Assembly: GCA_045595395.1 (NCBI GenBank)
Contig: JAZOAH010000016.1
Location: forward strand, 1-64,000
Reading direction: 5' to 3'
Source of the DNA: CAKSHC01 sp045595395
GTDB taxonomy: Bacteria > Bacillota > Clostridia > Oscillospirales > UMGS1783
DNA length: 64,000 nt
A program made the position numbers and the translations under genes. Below are positions 34,724-43,179 of this stretch, piece after piece. Numbering within the stretch: position 1 is the first letter of the stretch; each line of letters begins with the position of its first letter. The notes under the pieces are model-generated. The model had not been told where the DNA came from. It did no database searches and saw only the letters and a program-made list of their open reading frames with translations.

Positions 34724-35118
34724 CGCATATAAACCTCCTCCATGATCACGGAGTGCGATTTGCCCGTAAATTCTTGCGACTGCATTAAAGTCCAATCATC
34801 CAAAGAGAGAGCAAACTTTTGATCCGACGGATACCGACGATTCCAACGGTAAAGGATCAGTTTCTCGATGCGATCCATATAGGGTGCAATATCGGCATCT
34901 TCCACAAAACAATACTCACCATCCCCTGCCCTCTCCAAAAAATCGGGAGCTACAGAGATGGCGAAACCTTCAAACAGTTTAGCTGAATACTCATTAACCC
35001 ACAATTTTGATGAGTTTGACATATCCAGGATGCGTTGCGTCAACACCGCATCCGAACTCTGACGACGCTTATTAAACATCATGCCATTGTTATCGTCCAG
35101 ACAAATGATTACATTCAC
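34720..35118 (-). CDS. Conserved small protein upstream of the nuclease, function unknown
   Basis: 132 residues from a GTG start at 35118, preferred over the in-frame ATG at 35136 because GGAGGTAGGTGATC sits just before the GTG and nothing sits before the ATG. It begins VNVIICLDDNNGMMFNKRRQSSD, then WVNEYSAKLF and DADIAPYMDRIEKLILYRWNRRYPSD. I recognise this as a conserved clostridial family sometimes labelled ribonuclease Z, but no zinc-binding HxHxDH motif is present, so that label is unsupported. Coupled to the nuclease by ATGA overlap, suggesting a joint function such as an inhibitor or regulator (speculative). Confidence 0.65.
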   Translation of the reverse strand: MNVIICLDDNNGMMFNKRRQSSDAVLTQRILDMSNSSKLWVNEYSAKLFEGFAISVAPDFLERAGDGEYCFVEDADIAPYMDRIEKLILYRWNRRYPSDQKFALSLDDWTLMQSQEFTGKSHSVIMEEVYMR

Positions 35119-35177
35119 ACGATCACCTACCTCCATATATGTACGCTATAACATAAAATGAAATAAAATAAATCCCC

Positions 35178-35260
35178 CATGCGCCGAAGCGCATTTCACA
35201 TTGCGAAGCAATATTGCACTGCCGAAGGCAATTTCACAAATCCCTCAAGGGATTTATTTC
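35178..35260. repeat. Array of four tiny hairpins (REP/MITE-like)
   Basis: Four successive short stems separated by ATTTCAC-like linkers: GCGC-CGAA-GCGC (35181), TTGC-GAA-GCAA (35201), TGCC-GAA-GGCA (35220) and AATCCC-TCAA-GGGATT (35239). On the minus strand two of them become C(UUCG)G tetraloops. Such modular elements are scattered in many Bacillota genomes. It lies between the tRNA terminator and the nuclease operon; no protein is encoded. Confidence 0.65.
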
Positions 35261-35270
35261 GTTGAAAACA

Positions 35271-35296
35271 CGACAGGTCAAAACCTGTCGTTTTTT
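35271..35296. terminator. Terminator downstream of the tRNA operon
   Basis: Arms CGACAGGT/ACCTGTCG, CAAA loop. The plus strand has TTTTTT after it; on the minus strand (the tRNA direction) the tail is only TGTTTT. Confidence 0.7.
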
Positions 35297-35297
35297 C

Positions 35298-35372
35298 TGG
35301 AGGCGCCACCCGGATTTGAACCGGGGCATAAAGGTTTTGCAGACCTTTGCCTTACCACTTGGCTATAGCGCC
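35298..35372 (-). tRNA. tRNA-Cys (GCA)
   Basis: 75 bases including encoded CCA. Acceptor GGCGCTA pairs with TGGCGCC, discriminator T, anticodon loop CTGCAAA giving GCA. Last of five tRNA genes in one operon. Confidence 0.95.
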
Positions 35373-35412
35373 TTAAATTTTGTGCTCACAGCTATTACAC
35401 CGTGAGCACGTT

Positions 35413-35488
35413 TGGAGCGGATTACGAGGCTCGAACTCGCTACCTCCACCTTGGCAAGGTGGCGCTCTACCGGATGAGCTAAATCCGC
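35413..35488 (-). tRNA. tRNA-Gly (GCC)
   Basis: 76 bases including CCA. Starts GCGGATTTAGCTCA; anticodon loop TTGCCAA gives GCC; T-arm GAGTTCGAGCCTC. Confidence 0.95.
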
Positions 35489-35493
35489 ATGGT

Positions 35494-35569
35494 TGGTGCC
35501 TCCGGTCGGAATCGAACCAACGACACGGGGATTTTCAGTCCCCTGCTCTACCAACTGAGCTACAGAGGC
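35494..35569 (-). tRNA. tRNA-Phe (GAA)
   Basis: 76 bases including CCA. Starts GCCTCTGTAGCTCAG; anticodon loop CTGAAAA gives GAA; T-arm TGGTTCGATTCC. Confidence 0.95.
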
Positions 35570-35618
35570 AAAGGACTAAGTTTACCGCAAGGAAAACGAA
35601 AATCCCATTAAGAAAAAA

Positions 35619-35695
35619 TGGCGACTCCGAAGGGACTCGAACCCTCGACCTCCGCCGTGACAGGGCGGCGTTCTAACCAACTGAACTACGGAGCC
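35619..35695 (-). tRNA. tRNA-Asp (GTC)
   Basis: 77 bases including CCA. Starts GGCTCCGTAGTTCAG; anticodon loop CTGTCAC gives GTC. Confidence 0.95.
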
Positions 35696-35702
35696 AAATT
35701 TA

Positions 35703-35778
35703 TGGTGGGAACTACAGGGCTCGAACCTGTGACCCTCTGCTTGTAAGGCAGATGCTCTCCCAGCTGAGCTAAGCTCCC
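35703..35778 (-). tRNA. tRNA-Val (TAC)
   Basis: 76 bases including CCA. Starts GGGAGCTTAGCTCAG; anticodon loop CTTACAA gives TAC. First gene of the operon, 31 bases below the -10 box. Confidence 0.95.
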
Positions 35779-35808
35779 GAATTGCCGTTCTCTCTCGACG
35801 GCTTTGTT

Positions 35809-35837
35809 AGTATACAACAGCAATTTCGTTTTGTCAA
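35809..35837 (-). promoter_or_regulatory. Promoter of the tRNA operon
   Basis: TTGACA (35832-35837), 17-base spacer, TATACT (35809-35814). Confidence 0.88.
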
Positions 35838-35878
35838 CACTTTTTTGCAAAAAAATTTTATTTATTTTTTGCGCATAA

Positions 35879-35909
35879 AAGAAGCATAACCGGCGTGGTT
35901 ATGCTTCTT
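35879..35909. terminator. Terminator of the zinc-ribbon protein gene
   Basis: Perfect 13-base arms AAGAAGCATAACC/GGTTATGCTTCTT. T-rich on both strands (TTTTAT on the minus strand). Confidence 0.8.
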
Positions 35910-35914
35910 ATTTT

Positions 35915-36265
35915 TTAATAAAATTTAACTCCGCATTGGTCACAGAAAACGCTGTTTTCTTTATTGAGAGAGTTACAGTTTTCACAGAATTTCATCCCTC
36001 TCACTTCGGCGTATTCACGCTGAAGAACGGCCAATTCCTCTGTTAAGGAATCGATTCGCATCACAATATCCTCCAAAGGCCCATCCAGCAGCTCTCGGTT
36101 ATTCTCATACAAAAAGCGCCCGATCTTACGAAAAGACTTTTCCATGTCACGTTCCGCTTCACGAATCTTAATCAGTAACTTGCCCTCTTCAATAAGGCTC
36201 TTCGTTTTCTTGCCGACCGCATCGGCCGCGTCAATCATTTTACGGGAAATCTCTTCTGTGTTCAT
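35915..36265 (-). CDS. Coiled-coil protein with C-terminal zinc ribbon
   Basis: 116 residues. Residues ~1-90 are charged, heptad-like helix (IREAERDMEKSFRKIGRFL ... LTEELAVLQREY); residues ~93-115 hold a Cys4 ribbon, CENC ... CDQC with 13 residues between the pairs. Small proteins of this layout are common in Clostridia; no function is known. Own promoter and terminator. Start ATG at 36265 with AGGAGGG upstream. Confidence 0.7.
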   Translation of the reverse strand: MNTEEISRKMIDAADAVGKKTKSLIEEGKLLIKIREAERDMEKSFRKIGRFLYENNRELLDGPLEDIVMRIDSLTEELAVLQREYAEVRGMKFCENCNSLNKENSVFCDQCGVKFY

Positions 36266-36286
36266 TTTGATCCCTCCTGTTTTTTT

Positions 36287-36315
36287 ATTATAACATAGTT
36301 TTTGTCATTTGTACA
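36287..36315 (-). promoter_or_regulatory. Promoter of the zinc-ribbon protein gene
   Basis: TGTACA, 17-base spacer, TATAAT on the minus strand, 22 bases before the ATG. Confidence 0.65.
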
Positions 36316-36318
36316 CAA

Positions 36319-36347
36319 AAATATCCGCCCTATCAGGGCGGATATTT
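36319..36347 (-). terminator. Terminator of the recJ-relA-hemZ operon
   Basis: Perfect 12-base arms AAATATCCGCCC/GGGCGGATATTT followed by T run and TTTGTG on the minus strand, four bases after the stop of the 36352 gene. Confidence 0.85.
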
Positions 36348-36351
36348 CCAT

Positions 36352-36786
36352 TTATAAAAAATCGCGTATATCAACAGCCAACTTTTCTTCCAAATTGATC
36401 AATCGCTTGGCAATATCTTTGGACACTTCATCAGCCGCTTGATATTCATTGAGATATTTATTCAGGGATTTGACGCCCATATTACACCCGTCAGTCATCA
36501 GATCGGCAATCGTCTTATCCGATTCATGCATGGCCATCTTCATGTTCGTCTTCATCCAGGACATTCCTTTTGCCATTGGGTCAGGATCTTTTCCCTGATC
36601 CTGATACCGATCCAAAAGTTCCCGAATCTCTTCTTCCAATGCATTATGCTCCCGCTTGCATTGCGACAGGAGTTCTTTGAACTGACCATCCTTTACTCGG
36701 TCAAGCACCTCGTCGATCGACGCCGTGCCCATCTTGACCCCTGCATCACATTCTCGCAGCAAGCGAATCGTATCCTGTTCGATCAT
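36352..36786 (-). CDS. Helical-bundle protein, ferritin-like/DUF2383-like
   Basis: 144 residues, nearly all helix, charged. Distinctive stretch DPMAKGMSWMKTNMKMAMH and DGCNMGVKSLNKYLNEY. I know near-identical layouts in many Lachnospiraceae and Ruminococcaceae, annotated only as hypothetical; the fold may be ferritin-like but metal ligands are not evident. It lies 35 bases downstream of hemZ and upstream of the operon terminator, so it is probably co-transcribed. Start ATG at 36786 with AAGGGTGA upstream. Confidence 0.6.
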   Translation of the reverse strand: MIEQDTIRLLRECDAGVKMGTASIDEVLDRVKDGQFKELLSQCKREHNALEEEIRELLDRYQDQGKDPDPMAKGMSWMKTNMKMAMHESDKTIADLMTDGCNMGVKSLNKYLNEYQAADEVSKDIAKRLINLEEKLAVDIRDFL

Positions 36787-36821
36787 ACAACATCACCCTT
36801 TCTACAGAAAGTGTGTCCGTT

Positions 36822-38222
36822 TTATTGCATCTTATTCAGCGCTTCCTCGATCATGTGAAGTTTGTTTGAGAAATCATCACGCAAATATTCATAGGGGTAT
36901 TTGGGAGAATAGACCCGCAGCGGTGCAGTTCCGCCGAGGATCTTACTGGAACTACCGGCTCCGGCGCCGACTACGGTACCCAGATCATCCATCATCAATA
37001 TGTTATAAAGCGAAGGCGTATCTCCCTTTTCCCAGCCGGTGTTTTCCAAGGCAGCCACGGCATGCTTTTGCTTATACAGATAATAGGGGCGATACCCGCA
37101 TTCTGTCAACCGGTCGATCGAATAGGATACCATTTCCGAGGCTGTTTTGGATCGCACGGCAGCGGTTCCTTGCGTTTTGAAATCACTCCCCTGCTTTATA
37201 CAAAGAGAGTGCACGGTGATGTTTTGCGCCCCTAACGCCACAATGCGATCGAGAGATTGGGCAAAACTTGTTGGCGTTTCCCCGGGTAAACCTGCGATCA
37301 GATCACAGTTGATCGCCTTAAAATCATATTTTTTTGCACATTCCATCATGCGAACAAACTGCTCCGCCGTATGTTTACGGCCAATGGCAGCTAAAATATC
37401 GTCATTCAAAGTCTGCGGATTGATACAAATGCGATCAGCGCCGCCCTCATATACTGCCACCAGTTTCTCGTCGGTTATGGCATCCGGCCGCCCCAATTCC
37501 ACGGTAAACTCTAACAAATCTTTGCCAAAATTCTTCGTGATCATGGTGGATAGATCCGATAACTGCTCGGCCGTCAAGATTGCCGGCGTACCTCCACCGA
37601 TATAAACCGTGCGCACTGACAGACCGCGCCGCACCAGTAATTGAGCAATAGCCAAAATTTCCTGCTTGAGCGCATCCAAATAATCGGGTATCAGCTTCAA
37701 CATCTTTTCGCCCGCACCCGAAATAAAAGAACAGTAAGCGCAGCGGGTCGGACAAAACGGAATAGACAAATACAGAGAAATATCATGCTTCCGATTTGGC
37801 AACGTAAGCCTTTTCCGTACATTTACAATGTCATCGCACAACTGCGCTTTATGAGCCGTCATTTGAAAGATATCGGCAAAGGACTGCCGATCCAACCCCA
37901 TACGCGCATACTCCCTGGCCGGTCGAATACCGGTAAAGGTGCCCCAGTCGGGTGTAAAGCCGGTGTGTTTCACAGCAACGGCGAAAAAGGAGCGCTTAAC
38001 CGCATCACGCACAGCAGGCCCATCATCACTCTCACAGACAACAAAGGCCTCATATTCTTCATTTTCAACACGTAAAAGCGTGCGGCAGCCCAATTCCGGT
38101 TGCCGCACCATCTCGCTGATGACCTCCGGCGCCCCCTCATGAGTATTCTCACCCGGAAAAAAGGCCGAGGCCATGCTTTGCAGATCATAGAGCCGCTGAT
38201 GGCCGATGCAGATCAGTTTCAT
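36822..38222 (-). CDS. hemZ: Coproporphyrinogen III dehydrogenase-type radical SAM protein HemZ
   Basis: 466 residues. Radical SAM cluster motif SIPFCPTRCAYCSF (CxxxCxxC) near residues 155-165, SAM glycine motif VYIGGGTPAI, then DLIAGLPGET. The ~150-residue N-terminal extension before the radical domain distinguishes HemZ from HemN/HemW. HemZ is implicated in anaerobic haem precursor oxidation, but clostridial members without a haem pathway are common and may act elsewhere. Gene order recJ-relA-MBL-hemZ is widespread in Clostridia. ATG at 38222. Confidence 0.88.
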   Translation of the reverse strand: MKLICIGHQRLYDLQSMASAFFPGENTHEGAPEVISEMVRQPELGCRTLLRVENEEYEAFVVCESDDGPAVRDAVKRSFFAVAVKHTGFTPDWGTFTGIRPAREYARMGLDRQSFADIFQMTAHKAQLCDDIVNVRKRLTLPNRKHDISLYLSIPFCPTRCAYCSFISGAGEKMLKLIPDYLDALKQEILAIAQLLVRRGLSVRTVYIGGGTPAILTAEQLSDLSTMITKNFGKDLLEFTVELGRPDAITDEKLVAVYEGGADRICINPQTLNDDILAAIGRKHTAEQFVRMMECAKKYDFKAINCDLIAGLPGETPTSFAQSLDRIVALGAQNITVHSLCIKQGSDFKTQGTAAVRSKTASEMVSYSIDRLTECGYRPYYLYKQKHAVAALENTGWEKGDTPSLYNILMMDDLGTVVGAGAGSSSKILGGTAPLRVYSPKYPYEYLRDDFSNKLHMIEEALNKMQ

Positions 38223-38231
38223 ATCCTATCC

Positions 38232-38867
38232 TTACAAAAAGGGGTTAAATTTCTTTTCACGAGCCATATCACTGGATGGTCCATGGCCGGGGTAGACCTC
38301 AAACCGATCATCCAGTTTCTTAATCACCCGCTCCAGTGTTTCTTCCATCTTATCCGGCTGACTTTCGGGAAAATCGGTACGGCCTATGGTGCCCCTCATG
38401 AGTGTATCTCCCGTAAAGAGAGCATTACCGCAAAGGATCAGCATGCTGCCGCAAGTGTGTCCCGGAGATGCGAGAAATTCAAATTGCAGTGTCCCAACCT
38501 CAAGCGTTTCCTTGTCAAAGACCAGTCGATCCGGTCGAATATAGGCCTCTTGGATCATCTGCTCCGATTTAGGCGAAAAGACATAGCGGGTAATGCCGCC
38601 GCCCTGCTCGAACAGCGAGGCATCAGCTGCATGCATAATGACCTTGGCGCCGGTCTGCTCGGCAATCGTTCTGGCTGCAAAGGTGTGATCATAATGGCCA
38701 TGCGTAAAGATAATATACTTTACATCTACACCTAATTTTTGGATCTCATCCAAAATCTGATCAGCATGAAAACCGGGGTCAATAACGACACCTTTGCCGG
38801 TGACCTCATCTTTAATGATATAGCAGTTCGTTTCAAGCGGGCCAACGGGAACCCTAGACAAAATCAT
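38232..38867 (-). CDS. Metallo-beta-lactamase fold hydrolase (glyoxalase II-like)
   Basis: 211 residues. Binuclear zinc motif THGHYDHTF, then SPGHTCGSM, FTGDTLMRGTIGRTDF and PGHGP. Probably a hydroxyacylglutathione-hydrolase-like thioesterase; the glutathione-binding C-terminal domain is absent, as in bacterial YcbL-type proteins. The ATG at 38867 shares a base with the relA stop (TAATG). Confidence 0.9.
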   Translation of the reverse strand: MILSRVPVGPLETNCYIIKDEVTGKGVVIDPGFHADQILDEIQKLGVDVKYIIFTHGHYDHTFAARTIAEQTGAKVIMHAADASLFEQGGGITRYVFSPKSEQMIQEAYIRPDRLVFDKETLEVGTLQFEFLASPGHTCGSMLILCGNALFTGDTLMRGTIGRTDFPESQPDKMEETLERVIKKLDDRFEVYPGHGPSSDMAREKKFNPFL

Positions 38868-41032
38868 TAGTTTATACCTCTGGAAATTTTGATAACACTG
38901 GGGATCTTACGTAACCGTGTCGTGACCGATTCAAGATGACCGAGGTTTTTAATATCGATCGTGACTGTCAGTACGACCTCGTCGTCATTCATCTCTCTGG
39001 CCGAGAGCTGATGGATCATAACATGAAGCGCAGCCAGAGCCGTGGTGACATCGGCCGCCAAGCCGATGCGGTTATGCGCCAAAATATTCAAGGTAGCGGC
39101 AAACCATTTATCTTCGTAGTAATCCCAAGACACATCGATCAGGCGAGCAGCCCCATCCTTAGAGCCGATCATATTTTTAACATTGGGACAGTCGCTTTTA
39201 TGAACGGAAACGCCATAGCCACGGGTGATAAATCCGACGATCTCATCGCCCGGCAAGGGATTGCAACAGTGGGACAGTTTAACAAGGCAGTTATCAATTC
39301 CCTCTACAATGACACCGCCCGATGCACGGGATACCGGAACTTTGCCGTCGACCTGTGTGATCTCAGGAGCAGCCGGCTTGCGCATGGCACGATACTCTTC
39401 GGTCATGCGAGGCATGATCTTAGAGATCAGTAAGCCGCCATAGCCGACGGTAGCATATAACTCATCTTCATCCTTGACGGAGAAACGATTGCATACCGAT
39501 TGGATGAGCTTATCGTGAATCTCACCGCTCAGAGGCATACCGTTTTTCCGCATTTCACGCTCAATGTCATCACGGCCCTTAACAATATTCTCTTCCCGTT
39601 TCTCACGCTTAAAATATTGACGGATCTTGCTTCGGGCACTGTTGGTACGCACAATATTCAGCCAGTCACGGGAAGGACCACGCTGAGACGAAGTTGTTAA
39701 TACCTCAACGATATCACCGTTATTGAGGGCGTATGATAATTCAACGATCTTGCCGTTGACCTTAGCACCAATCATGCTGTTGCCGACAGCCGTATGGATG
39801 TTATACGCAAAATCAATGGGATTTGAGCCTGCCGGCAAATTGATAACATCCCCTTTAGGGGTAAAGACAAAGACCTGATCGGCAAAGAGATTGACCTTCA
39901 GCTCACGCATAAAGTCTTCATTATCGGTATGCTCACCCTGCTCTTCCAACAACGAACGGATCCATTCCAGCTTGCTGTCAATGGAATCACTGCCGGTGAT
40001 CCCGCCCTTGTATTTCCAATGGGCGGCGATACCAAATTCGGCAACACGGTGCATTTCCCATGTACGGATCTGCACCTCAAAGGATACACCCTCACGAGAA
40101 AGAACAACGGTGTGTAGTGATTGATACATGTTAGGCTTGGGGGTCGAGATATAATCCTTGAATCGACCGGGCAGCGGCGTGAACATATCATGAATCATAC
40201 CCAAAACATTATAGCAATCCGACACCGAATCCACGATGACACGCACGGCAAACAGATCATAGATCTCGTCAAAGGTATGATTTTGTGTATACATCTTGTT
40301 GTATACGCTATAAATCTGTTTGATACGGGAATCAATACTAAATGTGATATGATTTTCAGCAAAACGTGCCGACATCTTTTCCTTGACGGCTTTGAGCATC
40401 TGATCGCCGTGATCGTAAATGGCATTGATGTCACGCTCGATCTCGGCATAGCCAATAGGATCCAGGTAGGACAATGAGATATCCTGCAACTCTGCCTTGA
40501 TCCGACGCATACCCAAACGGTCAGCCAAAGGCGCAAAGATCTGCATCGTTTCAAAAGAGATCTCCCTCTGTTTGGACGGCGACTTAAAGTTCAAGGTGCG
40601 CATATTATGCAGACGATCCGCCAACTTGATGAGGATCACTCGTATATCCTGCACCATTGCCAATAGCATTTTTCGCAGGTTTTCCGCCTGTTCATCTTCT
40701 TCCGTACTGTAATTGATCTTGCTTAATTTTGACAATCCATCAACGATCAACAATACATCGGCACCAAACTCTTTTTTGATGGTTGACGGCTGCAGATCGG
40801 TATCTTCAAGCGTATCATGCAACAAGGCCGCCACAACGGTGTCGCTGTCACAGTCCATGCCGACCAAGATCAAGGCAACTTCCACCGGGTGTGAAATATA
40901 CGGCTCACCCGATTGACGCATTTGATCCCCATGCACCTCTTTTGCCATTTCATAGGCACGTAGGATCTTTTCCATATCCAGTTGTGTACCGCGAGCCTGT
41001 ACTCCGTCGATCAGTTTCTTTTTATAATCCAT
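38867..41032 (-). CDS. relA: Bifunctional (p)ppGpp synthetase/hydrolase
   Basis: 721 residues. Controls the stringent response. HD hydrolase domain at ~25-180 (SHPVEVA, LLHDTLEDTD), synthetase domain ~235-350 (PGRFKDYISTPKPNMYQSLHT), TGS domain ~385-445 (VFTPKGDVINLPAGSNPIDFAY), conserved Cys/zinc-finger region (LSHCCNPLPGDEIVGFITRGYG) and C-terminal ACT (~645-720). HD and synthetase motifs both look intact, so it should make and degrade the alarmone. Starts one base after recJ ends. Confidence 0.96.
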   Translation of the reverse strand: MDYKKKLIDGVQARGTQLDMEKILRAYEMAKEVHGDQMRQSGEPYISHPVEVALILVGMDCDSDTVVAALLHDTLEDTDLQPSTIKKEFGADVLLIVDGLSKLSKINYSTEEDEQAENLRKMLLAMVQDIRVILIKLADRLHNMRTLNFKSPSKQREISFETMQIFAPLADRLGMRRIKAELQDISLSYLDPIGYAEIERDINAIYDHGDQMLKAVKEKMSARFAENHITFSIDSRIKQIYSVYNKMYTQNHTFDEIYDLFAVRVIVDSVSDCYNVLGMIHDMFTPLPGRFKDYISTPKPNMYQSLHTVVLSREGVSFEVQIRTWEMHRVAEFGIAAHWKYKGGITGSDSIDSKLEWIRSLLEEQGEHTDNEDFMRELKVNLFADQVFVFTPKGDVINLPAGSNPIDFAYNIHTAVGNSMIGAKVNGKIVELSYALNNGDIVEVLTTSSQRGPSRDWLNIVRTNSARSKIRQYFKREKREENIVKGRDDIEREMRKNGMPLSGEIHDKLIQSVCNRFSVKDEDELYATVGYGGLLISKIMPRMTEEYRAMRKPAAPEITQVDGKVPVSRASGGVIVEGIDNCLVKLSHCCNPLPGDEIVGFITRGYGVSVHKSDCPNVKNMIGSKDGAARLIDVSWDYYEDKWFAATLNILAHNRIGLAADVTTALAALHVMIHQLSAREMNDDEVVLTVTIDIKNLGHLESVTTRLRKIPSVIKISRGIN

Positions 41033-41033
41033 A

Positions 41034-43052
41034 TTACCCCTTCAGCCGCCTCCAAAGCGCTGACTGTGTTAAATTCTTTTTTTCGTTGCAACAATTTACC
41101 CGCACTTGAATTTGACGGCCAATGTTGGACAATTCCACCATATTCAACTCACTCAGCACATGCAATGACAGCATCAGTTGCGAGTAATTAACGGTCTTAC
41201 CATATGCACGGGAAATCCGACGTGACATCACCGTCTGATACCTCGGAATGGTCGCATCAGCCTCACCCATGGTGCGGAGTAAATAACTGTAAACATCTAT
41301 AACATCCTTGCGATCGGGAATTGCCTGCGCTGGCAGTTGATCAGACTCTCCGGCCATGAAACGATCATATTCCTCTTCATAGCCCTCAACAAGACAGCAC
41401 TGCGATACCTCAATCTTTTTAATGATCAGCTGCAAACTTTCACCGCTTTTGCCGGCGTTAATATCCAGCGCATAAACAATATCGACCGTATCCCCTGCCG
41501 TACAACGCAGTTCCCTCAGCGTATGACCAAACATCAATCCGGTAAAGGTCTTTCCATCCTTGATAAGCGTTAAGCGCATATGTCTGGCGTTGGCTAGCGG
41601 CATCAACTCCTCCAACAAGACCTCTTTTGTCATAAACAAGGGCTGGATATTCTCCATGCCGTAGGGCTCCAGCATTTGCAGCTGCCGAGCTAGTTCCATG
41701 GTAATCTGTTGCGGTGACAATTCGGCCGATATCGGCAGCATCTGCCCATAACCCTTTTCACGAAAGATAGCATCCGCCTGTGCTAATATGTCCCTACGAA
41801 AAGCCTCATAGTTTTCTTCGGTCACCGTAAAACCTGCAGCCAGTTCATGACCGCCAAATTCAACCAGCAGCCCCGCACTGTCCTGCATGGCACGAAACAT
41901 GTCAAATCCTTTCACGCTGCGACCGCTCCCTCTGCCGATACCGTCGGAAAAGGAAACAATAATACAAGGCAAGGCATATCGATCGACCAAACGTGAAGCA
42001 ACAATACCGGGCATGCCGGTCGGCCAATCCTCAACACGAAGCAGAATCAGTCGATCTTTTTCCGGGTCGATCTCCCTCTCTATCATGGCCGAAGCCTTTT
42101 CAACTGAAACCGCTTCGATCTGTTGGCGATCACGATTGAGCTGAGCCAGTTGTTCCGATAATTTGCGGGCCTGTGCGTGATTATCGGTACATAACAGTTC
42201 AATAGCCAGATCCGAGCGGCCGATCCGTCCGGCGGCATTAAGTCGAGGAGCGATAACAAAGCCTGCACTGGAAGCGGTTATCGGTCGATTAAAATTATAT
42301 CCGGCACTACGCAGCAGCATATCCAGTCCGACACGCTGTCGTTTTTGTATCTGCGCCAGTCCCTCTTTGACGATAAAACGATTTTCGTCACTCAGCGGCA
42401 TGGCGTCGGCCACCGTGCCGATAGCAACCAGATCACAATAGCGAAGAAACTCTTCACGGGGATCCCCGTGTTGGCCGGCCAGCGCACAGATCAACTTTAA
42501 GGCTACGCCGGCTCCCGACAGATGAGCAAAGGGATAGGTATCATCATGCCGCTTAGGGTCGATCACCGCACAGACCGACGGAAGCTGCTTTTTGCACTCA
42601 TGATGATCGGTGATAATGACATCCGCCGATGCCAGGCAAGCCCCTTCGATCAAGGACGAAATACCGGTGTCCACCGTAACGATCAGCGAAGCATCACCAA
42701 CGACCTCTTTGTGCTCTCCTCGCCAAAAGGAGGTCATTTCATCGCTGGGCGGAATATAAAAATTGACCCTTGCACCTACCGATCGCAAGTACATCAAGAG
42801 TACCGCCGTGGCCGTGAGCCCATCGGCATCCGAATCGCCGACAATGAGGATATTTTCCTTTTGATCAACCGCCTGCCAGATCCGAGTAACAGCATTGGAC
42901 ATATCGGCAAGCAGCATGGGGTCATGGTATACCTGCTGATAGCCGAAAAGGTAATTCTGCGCCTGTTCAACAGTTGAAATGCCTCGCTGCAGTAAAATAT
43001 CAGCCACGATCGGATCAATTTGGCAGCTCTCGGCCAATGTCACTTTGTCCAT
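41034..43052 (-). CDS. recJ: Single-stranded-DNA exonuclease RecJ
   Basis: 672 residues. 5'-3' exonuclease of recombination and repair. DHH motifs: VGDSDADGLTATAVL, VTVDTGISS, ITDHHECKKQLP and, in the DHHA1 domain, FGGHELAAGFTV; an OB fold and a C-terminal extension follow. The first motif reads DSDADG instead of the commoner DYDADG. Start at 43052 (MDKVTL) with AAAGGGG upstream. First gene of recJ-relA-MBL-hemZ. Confidence 0.92.
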   Translation of the reverse strand: MDKVTLAESCQIDPIVADILLQRGISTVEQAQNYLFGYQQVYHDPMLLADMSNAVTRIWQAVDQKENILIVGDSDADGLTATAVLLMYLRSVGARVNFYIPPSDEMTSFWRGEHKEVVGDASLIVTVDTGISSLIEGACLASADVIITDHHECKKQLPSVCAVIDPKRHDDTYPFAHLSGAGVALKLICALAGQHGDPREEFLRYCDLVAIGTVADAMPLSDENRFIVKEGLAQIQKRQRVGLDMLLRSAGYNFNRPITASSAGFVIAPRLNAAGRIGRSDLAIELLCTDNHAQARKLSEQLAQLNRDRQQIEAVSVEKASAMIEREIDPEKDRLILLRVEDWPTGMPGIVASRLVDRYALPCIIVSFSDGIGRGSGRSVKGFDMFRAMQDSAGLLVEFGGHELAAGFTVTEENYEAFRRDILAQADAIFREKGYGQMLPISAELSPQQITMELARQLQMLEPYGMENIQPLFMTKEVLLEELMPLANARHMRLTLIKDGKTFTGLMFGHTLRELRCTAGDTVDIVYALDINAGKSGESLQLIIKKIEVSQCCLVEGYEEEYDRFMAGESDQLPAQAIPDRKDVIDVYSYLLRTMGEADATIPRYQTVMSRRISRAYGKTVNYSQLMLSLHVLSELNMVELSNIGRQIQVRVNCCNEKKNLTQSALWRRLKG

Positions 43053-43107
43053 GCAGAATCCCCTTTCCGGATTTACTTTACAGTATACCCAATTATAATA
43101 ATGATAA

Positions 43108-43136
43108 ATTATATCATAATCTAATCCTGCTTTCAA
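43108..43136 (-). promoter_or_regulatory. Promoter of the recJ-relA operon
   Basis: TTGAAA (43131-43136), 17-base spacer, TATAAT (43108-43113). Confidence 0.8.
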
Positions 43137-43148
43137 TAGATAAATAGC

Positions 43149-43174
43149 AACGCCCCCAAGAAATTGGAGGCGTT
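43149..43174 (-). terminator. Stem-loop after the sigma/anti-sigma gene
   Basis: Arms AACGCCTCC/GGGGGCGTT (one T-G pair) on the minus strand, five bases after the stop; the T run is poor. Confidence 0.5.
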
Positions 43175-43179
43175 TATTC

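Noticed and set aside
34720..35136. Ribonuclease Z label for the small protein upstream of the nuclease
   Set aside because: No metallo-beta-lactamase HxHxDH motif; too short for RNase Z.
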